DNA from: Devosia sp. YR412
GTDB taxonomy: Bacteria > Pseudomonadota > Alphaproteobacteria > Rhizobiales > Devosiaceae
Assembly (NCBI RefSeq): GCF_900110945.1
Contig: NZ_FOFL01000007.1
Span: forward strand, 1 to 64,000
Reading direction: 5' to 3'
Length of the DNA: 64,000 nt
The stretch's first letter is position 1. Each line of letters begins with the position of its first letter. Of this stretch, positions 9,687 through 17,220 are shown in pieces. The translations under genes and the position numbers were made by a program. The notes under the pieces were generated by a model, which was not told where the DNA came from, made no database searches, and saw nothing but the letters and a program-made list of their open reading frames with translations.

Positions 9687-10450
9687 CCCTGCTGCACCCG
9701 ATGCAGCAGCGCGGTCAAACCCTCGCCGACATGCTGTCGCAGCCCCGCCTGTTCCAGGCTTTTGCGCAACTGTTCATTCAAACCGCCACGCGTGGAAAAC
9801 TCGTCCATCAGCGTTTCGAAACTCTGGTTGGGCCGGATCTGCGCTGACAGCGCCAGACCAGAGACAAGCTCCCCGGCATAAAGGCGCGCCAGCGTGGGAT
9901 CGAGACCCTGCGCCGCCATCCAGTCCACGATGGCGGCCTGCAGCAGGAAGAAGCTGCCCATGGTGCCGCTGGCAGCGAGCAGCACATCCATCTGAGCTTC
10001 CTGCTCCACCACTATAGCGCGGCCGAGCTTTTCAAACAGCGGCACGCAAGCGGCCCCCGGCGGATAGATTGGCGTCGGTCCGGTCAATTGCTCGACAAAG
10101 GGGAGCGGCACCGCGCGCGACAGGGCGGGCCCCGGTCCGGTCACCTCGCGCAGGCGGTCGAGGGAAATCGTCGGCACGAGACTGGCGACCGCCGCGGCAT
10201 TGCCAAACGACAGCGGCGCCATCGCCTCATCGAAAACCTGCGGCCGCACGGCGATGAAAACCAGCGTCGAGCGGTCCACGACCTCCTGATTGTCGCGGGC
10301 CACCTCGACGAAGCCATGCTCCGCCGCCAGTGCTGCAGACAACTCTGCATTCCTCGGCGAGACCACGATCGGATCGGTCCAGCCGGCAGCCGCCAAGCCA
10401 CGGATAATGGCTGCCGTGATGGTGCCGGTGCCGATAAAACCAGTCGTCAT
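9683..10450 (-). CDS. Pyrroline-carboxylate reductase family (ProC-like)
   Basis: A 255-aa NAD(P)-dependent reductase of the ProC fold. It has an N-terminal Rossmann motif (GFIGTGTITAAIIRGL) and a C-terminal helical dimer domain (SGTMGSFFLLQAAIVDWM..GL, LVSGLA), where ProC normally reads GS.PAY.....A. I start at ATG 10450, preceded by AAGGAG; the upstream extension to 10585 has no support. The gene diverges from the GntR gene of the hydroxyproline-type cluster, across a candidate operator. It may therefore reduce a pyrroline intermediate of that pathway (Pyr2C or Pyr4OH2C) and not serve proline synthesis. That role is inference. Confidence 0.82.
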   Translation of the reverse strand: MTTGFIGTGTITAAIIRGLAAAGWTDPIVVSPRNAELSAALAAEHGFVEVARDNQEVVDRSTLVFIAVRPQVFDEAMAPLSFGNAAAVASLVPTISLDRLREVTGPGPALSRAVPLPFVEQLTGPTPIYPPGAACVPLFEKLGRAIVVEQEAQMDVLLAASGTMGSFFLLQAAIVDWMAAQGLDPTLARLYAGELVSGLALSAQIRPNQSFETLMDEFSTRGGLNEQLRKSLEQAGLRQHVGEGLTALLHRVQQG

Positions 10451-10493
10451 GTCGCCGATATCTCCTTGATGGTTCAGAAAGGGGATGACGCCC

Positions 10494-10512
10494 TGTCGAC
10501 TGTTTGTATATA
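10494..10512. promoter_or_regulatory. Candidate GntR operator, copy 1
   Basis: TGTCGACTGTTTGTATAT lies between the divergent ProC-like and GntR genes. A near copy, TGTCGACAATTTGTATTT, stands upstream of the DapA-like gene at 14579. The two agree at 15 of 18 positions. The copy-2 context TTGTCGACAA fits the TNGT-N-ACNA type of FadR/FCD operators. Confidence 0.6.
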
Positions 10513-10571
10513 GTTTTGCATGCGCAATCAGGCGTCTTCCTTGCCGCAATGACCCCACCAAGTTCGAGCCA

Positions 10572-11321
10572 ATGATGACGAGCAAACTGCCGGACGAGGA
10601 TATTGAATCAGCGGCCGCCGATGTGTCTACGCTGAAAAAGCGCGGGCAGGGCGTACAGATCGTCTACGACAGCTTGCGCCAGGCTATTCTTGAGCTGACG
10701 CTGGAGCCGGGCAGCCCACTCGACGAGACGCGGCTGGCCGACCAGTTCAACCTCTCCCGCACACCCATTCGCGAAGCCATGGTGCGCCTCAGTGCCGAGG
10801 GGCTGCTGCTGACGCTGCCCAACCGCAATACCATTGTGGCGCCGATCGATTTCGTCAACCTGCCGTTCTATTTCGAAGCGCTGACCCTGATGTATCGCGT
10901 TACCACGCGATCAGCCGCCGTACACCGCCGGCCAGAACACCTGATCAAGATCAAAAGCCTTGAGGCCAGCTATGCCGCGTCTGTGGCGCGACGGGACGCC
11001 ATTGCCATGATTGCCACCAACCGCGATTTTCACGTCGCCATCGCCGAAGCCGGCGGCAATCACTATTTCACCCAGCTGTTTGCTCGTCTGCTCGACGAGG
11101 GGCGGAGGGTGTTGCGGCTCTATTATCAGTCCTTTGACGATGCCCTGCCGCGGCAATATGTCGACGAGCATAGCGACATGGTCGCAGCCATCGAGGCCGG
11201 CGACGCCGACACGGCCGATGCGCTGGGTGCCGCTCATGCCGCACAGATCGTGCGGCAGATCCAGACCTATATCGCACGCGATACCGCCAGCGGCATTGCC
11301 CTGGGCGAGGTGCTCCGTTGA
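10572..11321 (+). CDS. GntR-family regulator (FadR/FCD type)
   Basis: A 249-aa transcription factor. The winged helix-turn-helix spans roughly residues 25-90 (YDSLRQAILELTLEPGSPL, then LSRTPIREAMVRLSAEGL) and is followed by an all-helical FCD ligand domain with its usual metal-binding pattern (NRDFHVAIAEAGGNHYF; late HSDMVAAIEAGD and a final H). The start is set at ATG 10572, which lies after the candidate operator; the frame is open to 10485. It overlaps the oxidoreductase gene (TTGA at 11318), so regulator, dehydrogenase and epimerase form one operon. It probably senses a hydroxyproline or pyrroline compound. Confidence 0.92.
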   Translation: MMTSKLPDEDIESAAADVSTLKKRGQGVQIVYDSLRQAILELTLEPGSPLDETRLADQFNLSRTPIREAMVRLSAEGLLLTLPNRNTIVAPIDFVNLPFYFEALTLMYRVTTRSAAVHRRPEHLIKIKSLEASYAASVARRDAIAMIATNRDFHVAIAEAGGNHYFTQLFARLLDEGRRVLRLYYQSFDDALPRQYVDEHSDMVAAIEAGDADTADALGAAHAAQIVRQIQTYIARDTASGIALGEVLR

Positions 11322-12547
11322 GCCGGGTTCACGTCATTGGTGCCGGGATTGTCGGCAGTGCCGCCGCGACCTGGCTGGTTGATGCCGGCCATGAAGTTAC
11401 TGTCTTCGACACCGAGCCGGACGGACTGCCAACCTCGTCGGGCAATGCGGCGCTGATCGCGCTGCCCGAAATCGCGCCGCTGGCCAGCCCCGGCATCCTG
11501 ACCGCCGTACCCGGCTGGCTGCTTGATCCGCTCGGGCCGCTGACCGTCCGCTGGCAGGACCTGCCCAGCATGCTGCCATGGCTGTTGGCCTTTCTGCGAT
11601 CCGCCGCGCCATCGCATGATGTGCACGTGCGCCAGGCGCTCGGCGGATTGATGCAGACGGCCTTGAGCGATCACCACAGCATGGCGCGGATTGCCGGGAT
11701 GGAGGGCCATCTGCGCCAGTCCGGCTATATCTCTGTGCACAGCACGCCGCAAAGCGTCTCCGCTGCGCTGCAGGAGGCCGAGCGGGTCAAGGCGGTGCTG
11801 GGCTATGCCTATGAAGCGCTCGATCCGGCCGCGGCGCGGCGTCTGGTGCCGCAACTGGAAGGCGAATTTGCCGGCGCCGTGCACCAGCCGGGCTACTGGA
11901 TGGTGTCCAATCCGCTGACCGTCCTGCGCCACTACCAGGCCTTCCTGCGCAGCAAGGCCACGGTTGTGGCCGGGCGCGTCGCGGGGATGGAACAGGGCGC
12001 CGAGGGCGTCACCCTTGTGTTGACCGATGGCAGCCGCAGCGCCAGCGCCGATTTCGTCGTGGTGGCCGCGGGGGTCTGGTCGCGCGAACTGGTGCGCCAG
12101 GGCGGGTTGAAAGTGCTGCTGGAAACCGAGCGCGGCTACAATACCACTTTCACCGACCTCGGCTGGAATCTCGCCATGCCGGTCGGCTTTGGCGATCATG
12201 GCTTCATCGCCTCGCCGCTGGTCGATGGCCTGCGGGTCGGTGGCGCGGTGGAACTGGCCAAGCCGGAGACGTCGCCCAACTACGGCCGGGCCAAGGCGAT
12301 GCGCGCCAAGATGCGCCGCTATGTGCCGTCGCTGCCGGAAGGTGGCACGGAGTGGATGGGCCGCCGGCCGTCGACACCCGATTCCCTGCCCGTCATCAGC
12401 CGCAACCCGCGTGACAAGCGCATTCTTTACGCCTTCGGACATGGCCATCTCGGCCTGACGCTCAGCGCCGTGACAGGGCGGATGATCGCCGAGCTGGTGG
12501 CGGGTGGCCCGGATGTTCCGGCATTTTCAATTCAGAGGTTTCAATAA
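11318..12547 (+). CDS. FAD-dependent D-amino acid (D-hydroxyproline) dehydrogenase
   Basis: A 409-aa flavoprotein of the DAO/DadA family. The N-terminal dinucleotide motif is VIGAGIVGSAAATWLVDAG and the C-terminal FAD signature reads YAFGHGHLGLTLSAVTG. The start is TTG 11318, overlapping the GntR stop. The gene lies directly before a proline racemase-family epimerase, an arrangement known from trans-4-hydroxy-L-proline catabolism: the epimerase makes cis-4-hydroxy-D-proline and this enzyme oxidises it to pyrroline-4-hydroxy-2-carboxylate, passing electrons to the respiratory chain. No partner subunits are seen, so it would be the single-subunit type. Confidence 0.88.
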   Translation: MSRVHVIGAGIVGSAAATWLVDAGHEVTVFDTEPDGLPTSSGNAALIALPEIAPLASPGILTAVPGWLLDPLGPLTVRWQDLPSMLPWLLAFLRSAAPSHDVHVRQALGGLMQTALSDHHSMARIAGMEGHLRQSGYISVHSTPQSVSAALQEAERVKAVLGYAYEALDPAAARRLVPQLEGEFAGAVHQPGYWMVSNPLTVLRHYQAFLRSKATVVAGRVAGMEQGAEGVTLVLTDGSRSASADFVVVAAGVWSRELVRQGGLKVLLETERGYNTTFTDLGWNLAMPVGFGDHGFIASPLVDGLRVGGAVELAKPETSPNYGRAKAMRAKMRRYVPSLPEGGTEWMGRRPSTPDSLPVISRNPRDKRILYAFGHGHLGLTLSAVTGRMIAELVAGGPDVPAFSIQRFQ

Positions 12548-13552
12548 ATGACCCGGCGGACATTTTTCTGCGTCGATGCGCATACCTGCGGCAATCCGGT
12601 GCGCGTCGTCACTGGCGGCGGGCCCCAGCTGCAGGGCGAGACGATGAATGCGCGGCGCGAGCATTTCCTGGCCGAATATGACTGGATCCGCACCGGCCTG
12701 ATGTTCGAGCCGCGCGGCCATGACGTGATGTCCGGCTCGATCCTCTATCCGGCGCTGCGCGACGACGTCGATGGCTCGATCCTGTTCATCGAAACCTCCG
12801 GCTGCCTGCCGATGTGCGGGCATGGCACGATCGGCACGGTGACGGTGATGATCGAGGAGGGGCTGGTGACGCCCAAGGTGCCCGGCCATCTGCGCCTCGA
12901 AGTGCCGGCCGGCATTATCGAATGCGACTATGAGCAAGATGCGGCGGGTCATGTGACCAGCGTCAAGATCACCAATGTGCCGTCCTTCCTCTACCAGACC
13001 GACCTCGAGATCGATCTGCCGGGTGTCGGGCCGCTGAAATTCGACGTGGCCTATGGCGGCAATTTCTACGCCATTTTCGAGCCGCAGCCGGGCTTTGCCG
13101 ACATGGCGCAGTTCACCGCCTTCGAGATCCAGCAGCTGTCACCGATTGCCCGGCGGCTGATCAACGAGAAATACAGCTTTCAGCACCCGCTGTTCCCGAC
13201 CATCAACGGGCTGCGCCATGTGATGTGGACCGGCAAGCCGAACCATCCCGAGGCCGATGGGCGCAATGCGGTGTTCTATGGCGAGAAGGCCATCGACCGC
13301 TCGCCCTGCGGCACCGGCACTTCGGCGCGGCTGGCGCAGAAATTCGGCAAGGGCGAGCTGCAGGTCGGCGACAGCTTCGTGCATGAAAGCATCATCGGCA
13401 GCCTGTTTCACGGCAAGGTCGAGGCCGCCGTCCAGGTCGGCGCGTTTGCCGGCATGATCCCGTCTATCGCCGGACAGGCCTGGATGACTGGCTACAACAC
13501 GATCTTCCTCGACGACCGCGACCCCTTCGTGAAAGGCTTCACCGTCAACTGA
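12548..13552 (+). CDS. 4-hydroxyproline 2-epimerase (proline racemase family)
   Basis: A 334-aa cofactor-independent epimerase. Both catalytic cysteines are present: C90 in MCGHGTIG and C254 in DRSPCGTGTSA. Two cysteines indicate an epimerase or racemase; trans-3-hydroxyproline dehydratases of the same family have threonine at the second place. Neighbours (D-amino acid dehydrogenase, DapA-like lyase) favour 4-hydroxyproline over proline as substrate. It starts immediately after the preceding stop, and a strong terminator follows. No paired transporter or alpha-ketoglutarate semialdehyde dehydrogenase lies in the window, so the pathway must be completed elsewhere. Confidence 0.92.
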   Translation: MTRRTFFCVDAHTCGNPVRVVTGGGPQLQGETMNARREHFLAEYDWIRTGLMFEPRGHDVMSGSILYPALRDDVDGSILFIETSGCLPMCGHGTIGTVTVMIEEGLVTPKVPGHLRLEVPAGIIECDYEQDAAGHVTSVKITNVPSFLYQTDLEIDLPGVGPLKFDVAYGGNFYAIFEPQPGFADMAQFTAFEIQQLSPIARRLINEKYSFQHPLFPTINGLRHVMWTGKPNHPEADGRNAVFYGEKAIDRSPCGTGTSARLAQKFGKGELQVGDSFVHESIIGSLFHGKVEAAVQVGAFAGMIPSIAGQAWMTGYNTIFLDDRDPFVKGFTVN

Positions 13553-13562
13553 GACGCGATGA

Positions 13563-13587
13563 TGGGCTGCCTAGGCAGCCCATTTTT
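13563..13587 (+). terminator. Rho-independent terminator
   Basis: A perfect 20-nt palindrome, TGGGCTGCCTAGGCAGCCCA, followed by five T residues ends the GntR-dehydrogenase-epimerase operon. Its centre also encodes the stop codon of the convergent DapA-like gene. Confidence 0.85.
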
Positions 13588-14503
13588 CGTACCAGCTGCG
13601 GAAGCGCTGCAGCGAGGCTTCGGCATGATGGCGCTGCGACGCGCTCAGGGCGTCATCGGTATTGAAATGCAGCGCATATTCCTGCTCGCCATTCAGCTCC
13701 AGCAGGTATTTGAAATACAGCACCAGGTCCGGGCCGGCATCCCAGGTCGAAAGCGTCATCAGCGCCTCTTCGAGCTCCCTGGCACGGCGGCGGGCAACCG
13801 GATCGCCCTTCTGGGCGTCAACGCAGAGCGACACCAGCTGAAGCACCTCGCGCGGCAGGCAATTGCCGATGCCGGTGATGGCGCCATTGGCGCCGCAATT
13901 GACGAAGCCGTGGTAGACGGCGGTATCGACGCCCACCATCAGTGACAGGGCCGGATCACTGGACGTGATATGCTCGGCGGCATAGGTCAAGTCAGTCTCG
14001 CCGCCAAATTCCTTGAAGCCAACGAGATTGGCGTGGTCTTCGCGCAGCGCGAAGAACAGGTCGGCCCGCGTGGCGAAGCCGTAGTAGGGGCTGTTGTAGA
14101 TGACGGCGGGCAGGTCGGGGGCGGCGGACAGCAGCGCCTTAAAATGGGACTTTTGCGCCGAAGGCGAGGAGCCGCGCGACAAGACGCGGGGGATCAGCAT
14201 CAGGCCGGCCGCGCCAACCTTTTGGGCGTGAGCGGCATGCTCCACTGCAATCTGCGTATTGACCGCGCCGGTGCCGACGATCACCGGAATGCCGGCCTTG
14301 ACGAGGCGCTCGACGCCTTCCTGGCGCTGCGCATCGGTCAGCAGCGGCCAGTCGCCCATCGAGCCGCAATAGACCACGGCCGACATGCCCAGACCAATCA
14401 GCTCCTGTGCCTTGCGAACCAGGGCATCGAAATCTGGGCTGCGGTCAGGCCTACACGGGGTCATCAGGGCGGGTATGCACCCGGCAAAAGGGTTCTGCTG
14501 CAT
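13571..14503 (-). CDS. DapA-family lyase/deaminase, probably for pyrroline-4-hydroxy-2-carboxylate
   Basis: A 310-aa (beta/alpha)8 barrel of the dihydrodipicolinate synthase/N-acetylneuraminate lyase family. The Schiff-base lysine is K164 (GFKEFGG) and the conserved tyrosine is Y136 (VIYNSPYY). In hydroxyproline clusters this family deaminates pyrroline-4-hydroxy-2-carboxylate to 2-oxoglutarate semialdehyde, the likely role here; lysine-biosynthetic DapA or a sugar-acid aldolase cannot be excluded. I start at ATG 14503, with GGAG 7 nt upstream; the longer frame to 14599 would run across the candidate operator at 14579-14597. Convergent with the epimerase operon. Confidence 0.88.
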   Translation of the reverse strand: MQQNPFAGCIPALMTPCRPDRSPDFDALVRKAQELIGLGMSAVVYCGSMGDWPLLTDAQRQEGVERLVKAGIPVIVGTGAVNTQIAVEHAAHAQKVGAAGLMLIPRVLSRGSSPSAQKSHFKALLSAAPDLPAVIYNSPYYGFATRADLFFALREDHANLVGFKEFGGETDLTYAAEHITSSDPALSLMVGVDTAVYHGFVNCGANGAITGIGNCLPREVLQLVSLCVDAQKGDPVARRRARELEEALMTLSTWDAGPDLVLYFKYLLELNGEQEYALHFNTDDALSASQRHHAEASLQRFRSWYEKWAA

Positions 14504-14578
14504 GCGATGCTCCAAAGGCAGTTCGAAAAGGCGAGAGGCGCGCGCCTCGTTGGACAGACAATAGCATCGGAACTTCTT

Positions 14579-14597
14579 TGTCGACAATTTGTATTTC
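14579..14597. promoter_or_regulatory. Candidate GntR operator, copy 2
   Basis: TGTCGACAATTTGTATTT stands 76 bp upstream of the DapA-like start and closely matches the sequence at 10494. It contains the palindrome TTGTCGACAA. The shared site would place both operons under the cluster's GntR regulator. Confidence 0.6.
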
Positions 14598-14789
14598 AAG
14601 ATTATGAGGGCAAACGTTCTGCGCTTTACGACGCTGCTTTAGGCTCACAACCGAGTGAAAAAGCGCCGGAAATACGCCGGACTTCCGGTCCCATCCCGTC
14701 ACCGCCCCTCGAAAAACCTTGGCTTGTGCACATCAGGCCAAAATTCAGGGTTGCACCCAATCCCCGGTTTCTCTATGTCTCCGCGCAGT

Positions 14790-14866
14790 CGGGGCGTAGC
14801 GCAGCTTGGTAGCGCATTTGTCTGGGGGACAAAGGGTCGCAGGTTCAAATCCTGTCGCTCCGACCA
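14790..14866 (+). tRNA. tRNA-Pro (GGG)
   Basis: A full cloverleaf with encoded CCA: acceptor CGGGGCG paired with CGCTCCG, D-arm GCGC...GCGC, anticodon stem TTTGT/ACAAA around the loop CTGGGGG (anticodon GGG), and T-arm with GTTCAAATCC. 77 nt in all. No integrated element is seen at its 3' end. Confidence 0.95.
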
Positions 14867-14933
14867 TTATTTCTCCTTTATGCCTTGGTGACTGGCCTGC
14901 TTCAGGCCATTGTTGCTGCCTGGAGATATGCCG

Positions 14934-15905
14934 ATGCCGCTGACGGCGCTTGAAGTCGAGCCCGCCCTGTCATCCTGGATCGAAGTGGCCGGTGCCAGCG
15001 CCCGGCTGATCAACCATTCCGAAAACCAGACCTTTCAGATCGATACGCCGGCCAACGGCAGCTTCACGCTGCGCGTGCACCGCATCGGTTACCAGACGCG
15101 GCCCTCGGTCGAGAGCGAACTGTCCTGGCTGATGGCGCTGCGCCGCGATACGGCGCTGCCGATCCCCGAGCCGGTGGCTGGCCGTGACGGCGCCTTGCTG
15201 CAGCATTTCTCGACGGCACAGGGCGACCGCTTCGCCGTGCTGTTCCGCCACCTGCCGGGCGGTGAACCCACTCCAGACAGCAATCTCGGCGATCTCTTCG
15301 TCACCATCGGGCGCTACGCGGCGACGCTGCACAATCACGCCACGCAGTGGCAGCGTCCCGCCGAATTCCAGCGCCAGGTCTGGCAGGCCTCGACCATTCT
15401 CGATGCGGACGGGCTGTGGGGCGACTGGCGCGCCGCGCCGGGTGTGACCGCAGCCAATCGCGCGGTGCTCGATCGCTTGGATGCCACCCTGTGGCGCCGG
15501 CTTGCCGAATATGGCACCGCGCCCGATCGCTTCGGCCTGATCCACGCTGACATGCGGCTGGGCAACCTGCTGGTCGATGGCGACACGACCCATCTGATCG
15601 ATTTTGACGACTGCGGCTTTTGCTGGTTCGCCTATGATTTTGCCGCTGCCATCTCGTTTCACGAGACCAATCCGGCCATCCCGGCGCTGAAGGCGTCCTG
15701 GCTGGAGGGCTATCAGGCGGTGCGCCCGCTCGCCGAGGAAGACATTGCGGCCATCGATTCCATGGTCATGCTGCGCCGTATGGCACTGTTGGCCTGGGTC
15801 GGTTCGCATGGCGATACCAAGCTGGCGCAGCAACATGTGACCGGCTTTGCCGACGGCACGGCGCAACTGGCCGAGCGCTACCTGCGCGGCCCGATCTGGC
15901 CGTAA
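14934..15905 (+). CDS. Aminoglycoside phosphotransferase/choline kinase-family protein
   Basis: A 323-aa small-molecule kinase of the APH fold. The catalytic loop reads HADMRLGNLLVDG and the metal-binding segment HLIDFDDCGF; an N-terminal nucleotide-binding lobe precedes them. It resembles the homoserine kinase II / SrkA branch more than drug-resistance enzymes. I prefer ATG 14934, which has GGAG 8 nt upstream; ATG 14928 is too close to that site and the TTG at 14910 has none. It stands alone between tRNA-Pro and the convergent polysaccharide locus. The substrate is unknown. Confidence 0.85.
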   Translation: MPLTALEVEPALSSWIEVAGASARLINHSENQTFQIDTPANGSFTLRVHRIGYQTRPSVESELSWLMALRRDTALPIPEPVAGRDGALLQHFSTAQGDRFAVLFRHLPGGEPTPDSNLGDLFVTIGRYAATLHNHATQWQRPAEFQRQVWQASTILDADGLWGDWRAAPGVTAANRAVLDRLDATLWRRLAEYGTAPDRFGLIHADMRLGNLLVDGDTTHLIDFDDCGFCWFAYDFAAAISFHETNPAIPALKASWLEGYQAVRPLAEEDIAAIDSMVMLRRMALLAWVGSHGDTKLAQQHVTGFADGTAQLAERYLRGPIWP

Positions 15906-15906
15906 C

Positions 15907-17220
15907 TCACAGCGGTTTTGGCTGGCGCCTGACAGGCGCCGGGGCTGGGGGCCTCTTCACCTGATCAGCAGCGACTCGACGCGGCGCACCGGGTTTGATG
16001 GCCTTTGGCTTGGTTGTGCCCATCAGGGCGGGGTTGAAGCCCCAGACCAGGCCGTAGAACAGCCAGGACTGCCGCCAGTGCTCGCCCTCATGCAGCGAGG
16101 AGCAGAAGATCACGCCTGCCAGCCCGATCAGCAAAGCGATGGCGACTTCATTGCCGGTGCGGCGATAGTTGCGGATCGAGACAATCACGCTGCCCACGGC
16201 CAGCGTCACATAGCTGATGCCACCGCCCCAGCCATAGTTGACGAAGGAGCTGAGCCAGATGTTGTGGATCGGCTCTGGGAAAATCTTTTCCAGCTGCAGC
16301 ACGCCGATGCCGATCGGATTGGTGGCGATCATCGGCAGCACCAGCGCGTAGCGGTGATAACGGCCTTCTTCACCCAGGTCATAGGACTTGGCGAAGGTCA
16401 GGCGATCCATCAGCTTGGCGGTGAATTCGGCCGAGGTCAGGCTGGCGAAGACGAACAGCACGATGCCGGTGACCACCAGCCCGCCGATGATCAGCATCAG
16501 CCGGCGCGGCCGGCTGCGATTGTGGAAGAAAATATAAGCAAAGCAGCAGAAAATTCCGGCCACCACGGCAATGCGCGAGAAGGACAGCAGAATGCCCAGG
16601 AGAACGAGCCCCAGCGCGCCGCTGAGCAGAATCTTGCTGCCCTGGCCACGCGACAGGAAATAGGCGCAGAACACGCCGGCCGGGATCAGGAACGAGCCAT
16701 ACATATTTGGATCGTCGATCAAGCCCTTGGCGCGCCCGTCCCAGGTCAGCAGCGGCATCTGGGTTAGAAAACCGAACGTACCGAGCAGCGAGGCGATGCA
16801 GCAGGAGACGATATAGACCCGCATGAAGGTCTCGAAATCCTTGCGCCGCCAGCTCATCGCGCTGAAGGCGGCAAAGACGCCGATGGAAATGGCGAAAGTC
16901 TTGGCCAAGAGCTCGAACTGCGTCGGCGTCTCGCCGATATGCGGCAGCGAGGCGAGGAAATAGGACACGGCCCAACCGCCCAGCAGCAGCGTGACCAGCA
17001 TGGCGCGCCGCGTTACCTCGAACCTCGGGAACAGGGTCAGGTAGACCATGGTGATCAGAAAGGTGAGAATATACAGCAGATCGACCGGCGACGGCCGCAT
17101 CAGCGTGAAATTCATCGCCAACACCGCAACCCAGAAGATCATGTTGCGGGTCGAAAATACTGCGAACCGCAGGCCTTCGAGGCTTATGCCAACCTTGTGG
17201 TGCTCGACATCTGTGCTCAT
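15907..17220 (-). CDS. O-antigen ligase/Wzy-type polymerase membrane protein
   Basis: A 437-aa polytopic protein with roughly ten to twelve hydrophobic segments and one large periplasmic loop (about 275-335, including GRYHRYALVLPMIATNPIGIG and PIHNIWLSSFVNYGWGGG), the pattern of the WaaL/Wzy_C superfamily. The conserved H-N within the loop is present. It would polymerise lipid-linked repeat units or ligate the finished glycan at the periplasmic face. Last gene of the minus-strand polysaccharide operon, overlapping the previous gene by 4 bp. The C-terminal 35 residues are basic and proline-rich and probably cytoplasmic. Confidence 0.85.
   Translation of the reverse strand: MSTDVEHHKVGISLEGLRFAVFSTRNMIFWVAVLAMNFTLMRPSPVDLLYILTFLITMVYLTLFPRFEVTRRAMLVTLLLGGWAVSYFLASLPHIGETPTQFELLAKTFAISIGVFAAFSAMSWRRKDFETFMRVYIVSCCIASLLGTFGFLTQMPLLTWDGRAKGLIDDPNMYGSFLIPAGVFCAYFLSRGQGSKILLSGALGLVLLGILLSFSRIAVVAGIFCCFAYIFFHNRSRPRRLMLIIGGLVVTGIVLFVFASLTSAEFTAKLMDRLTFAKSYDLGEEGRYHRYALVLPMIATNPIGIGVLQLEKIFPEPIHNIWLSSFVNYGWGGGISYVTLAVGSVIVSIRNYRRTGNEVAIALLIGLAGVIFCSSLHEGEHWRQSWLFYGLVWGFNPALMGTTKPKAIKPGAPRRVAADQVKRPPAPAPVRRQPKPL

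Noticed and set aside
14790..14866. tRNA-Pro, tRNA-Glu and tRNA-Arg genes as integration sites
   Set aside because: No integrase, no repeated tRNA 3' ends and no change in gene character around them.
14934..15905. Aminoglycoside resistance enzyme
   Set aside because: The APH fold is clear, but the sequence resembles the general kinase branch and the setting has no resistance or mobile genes.
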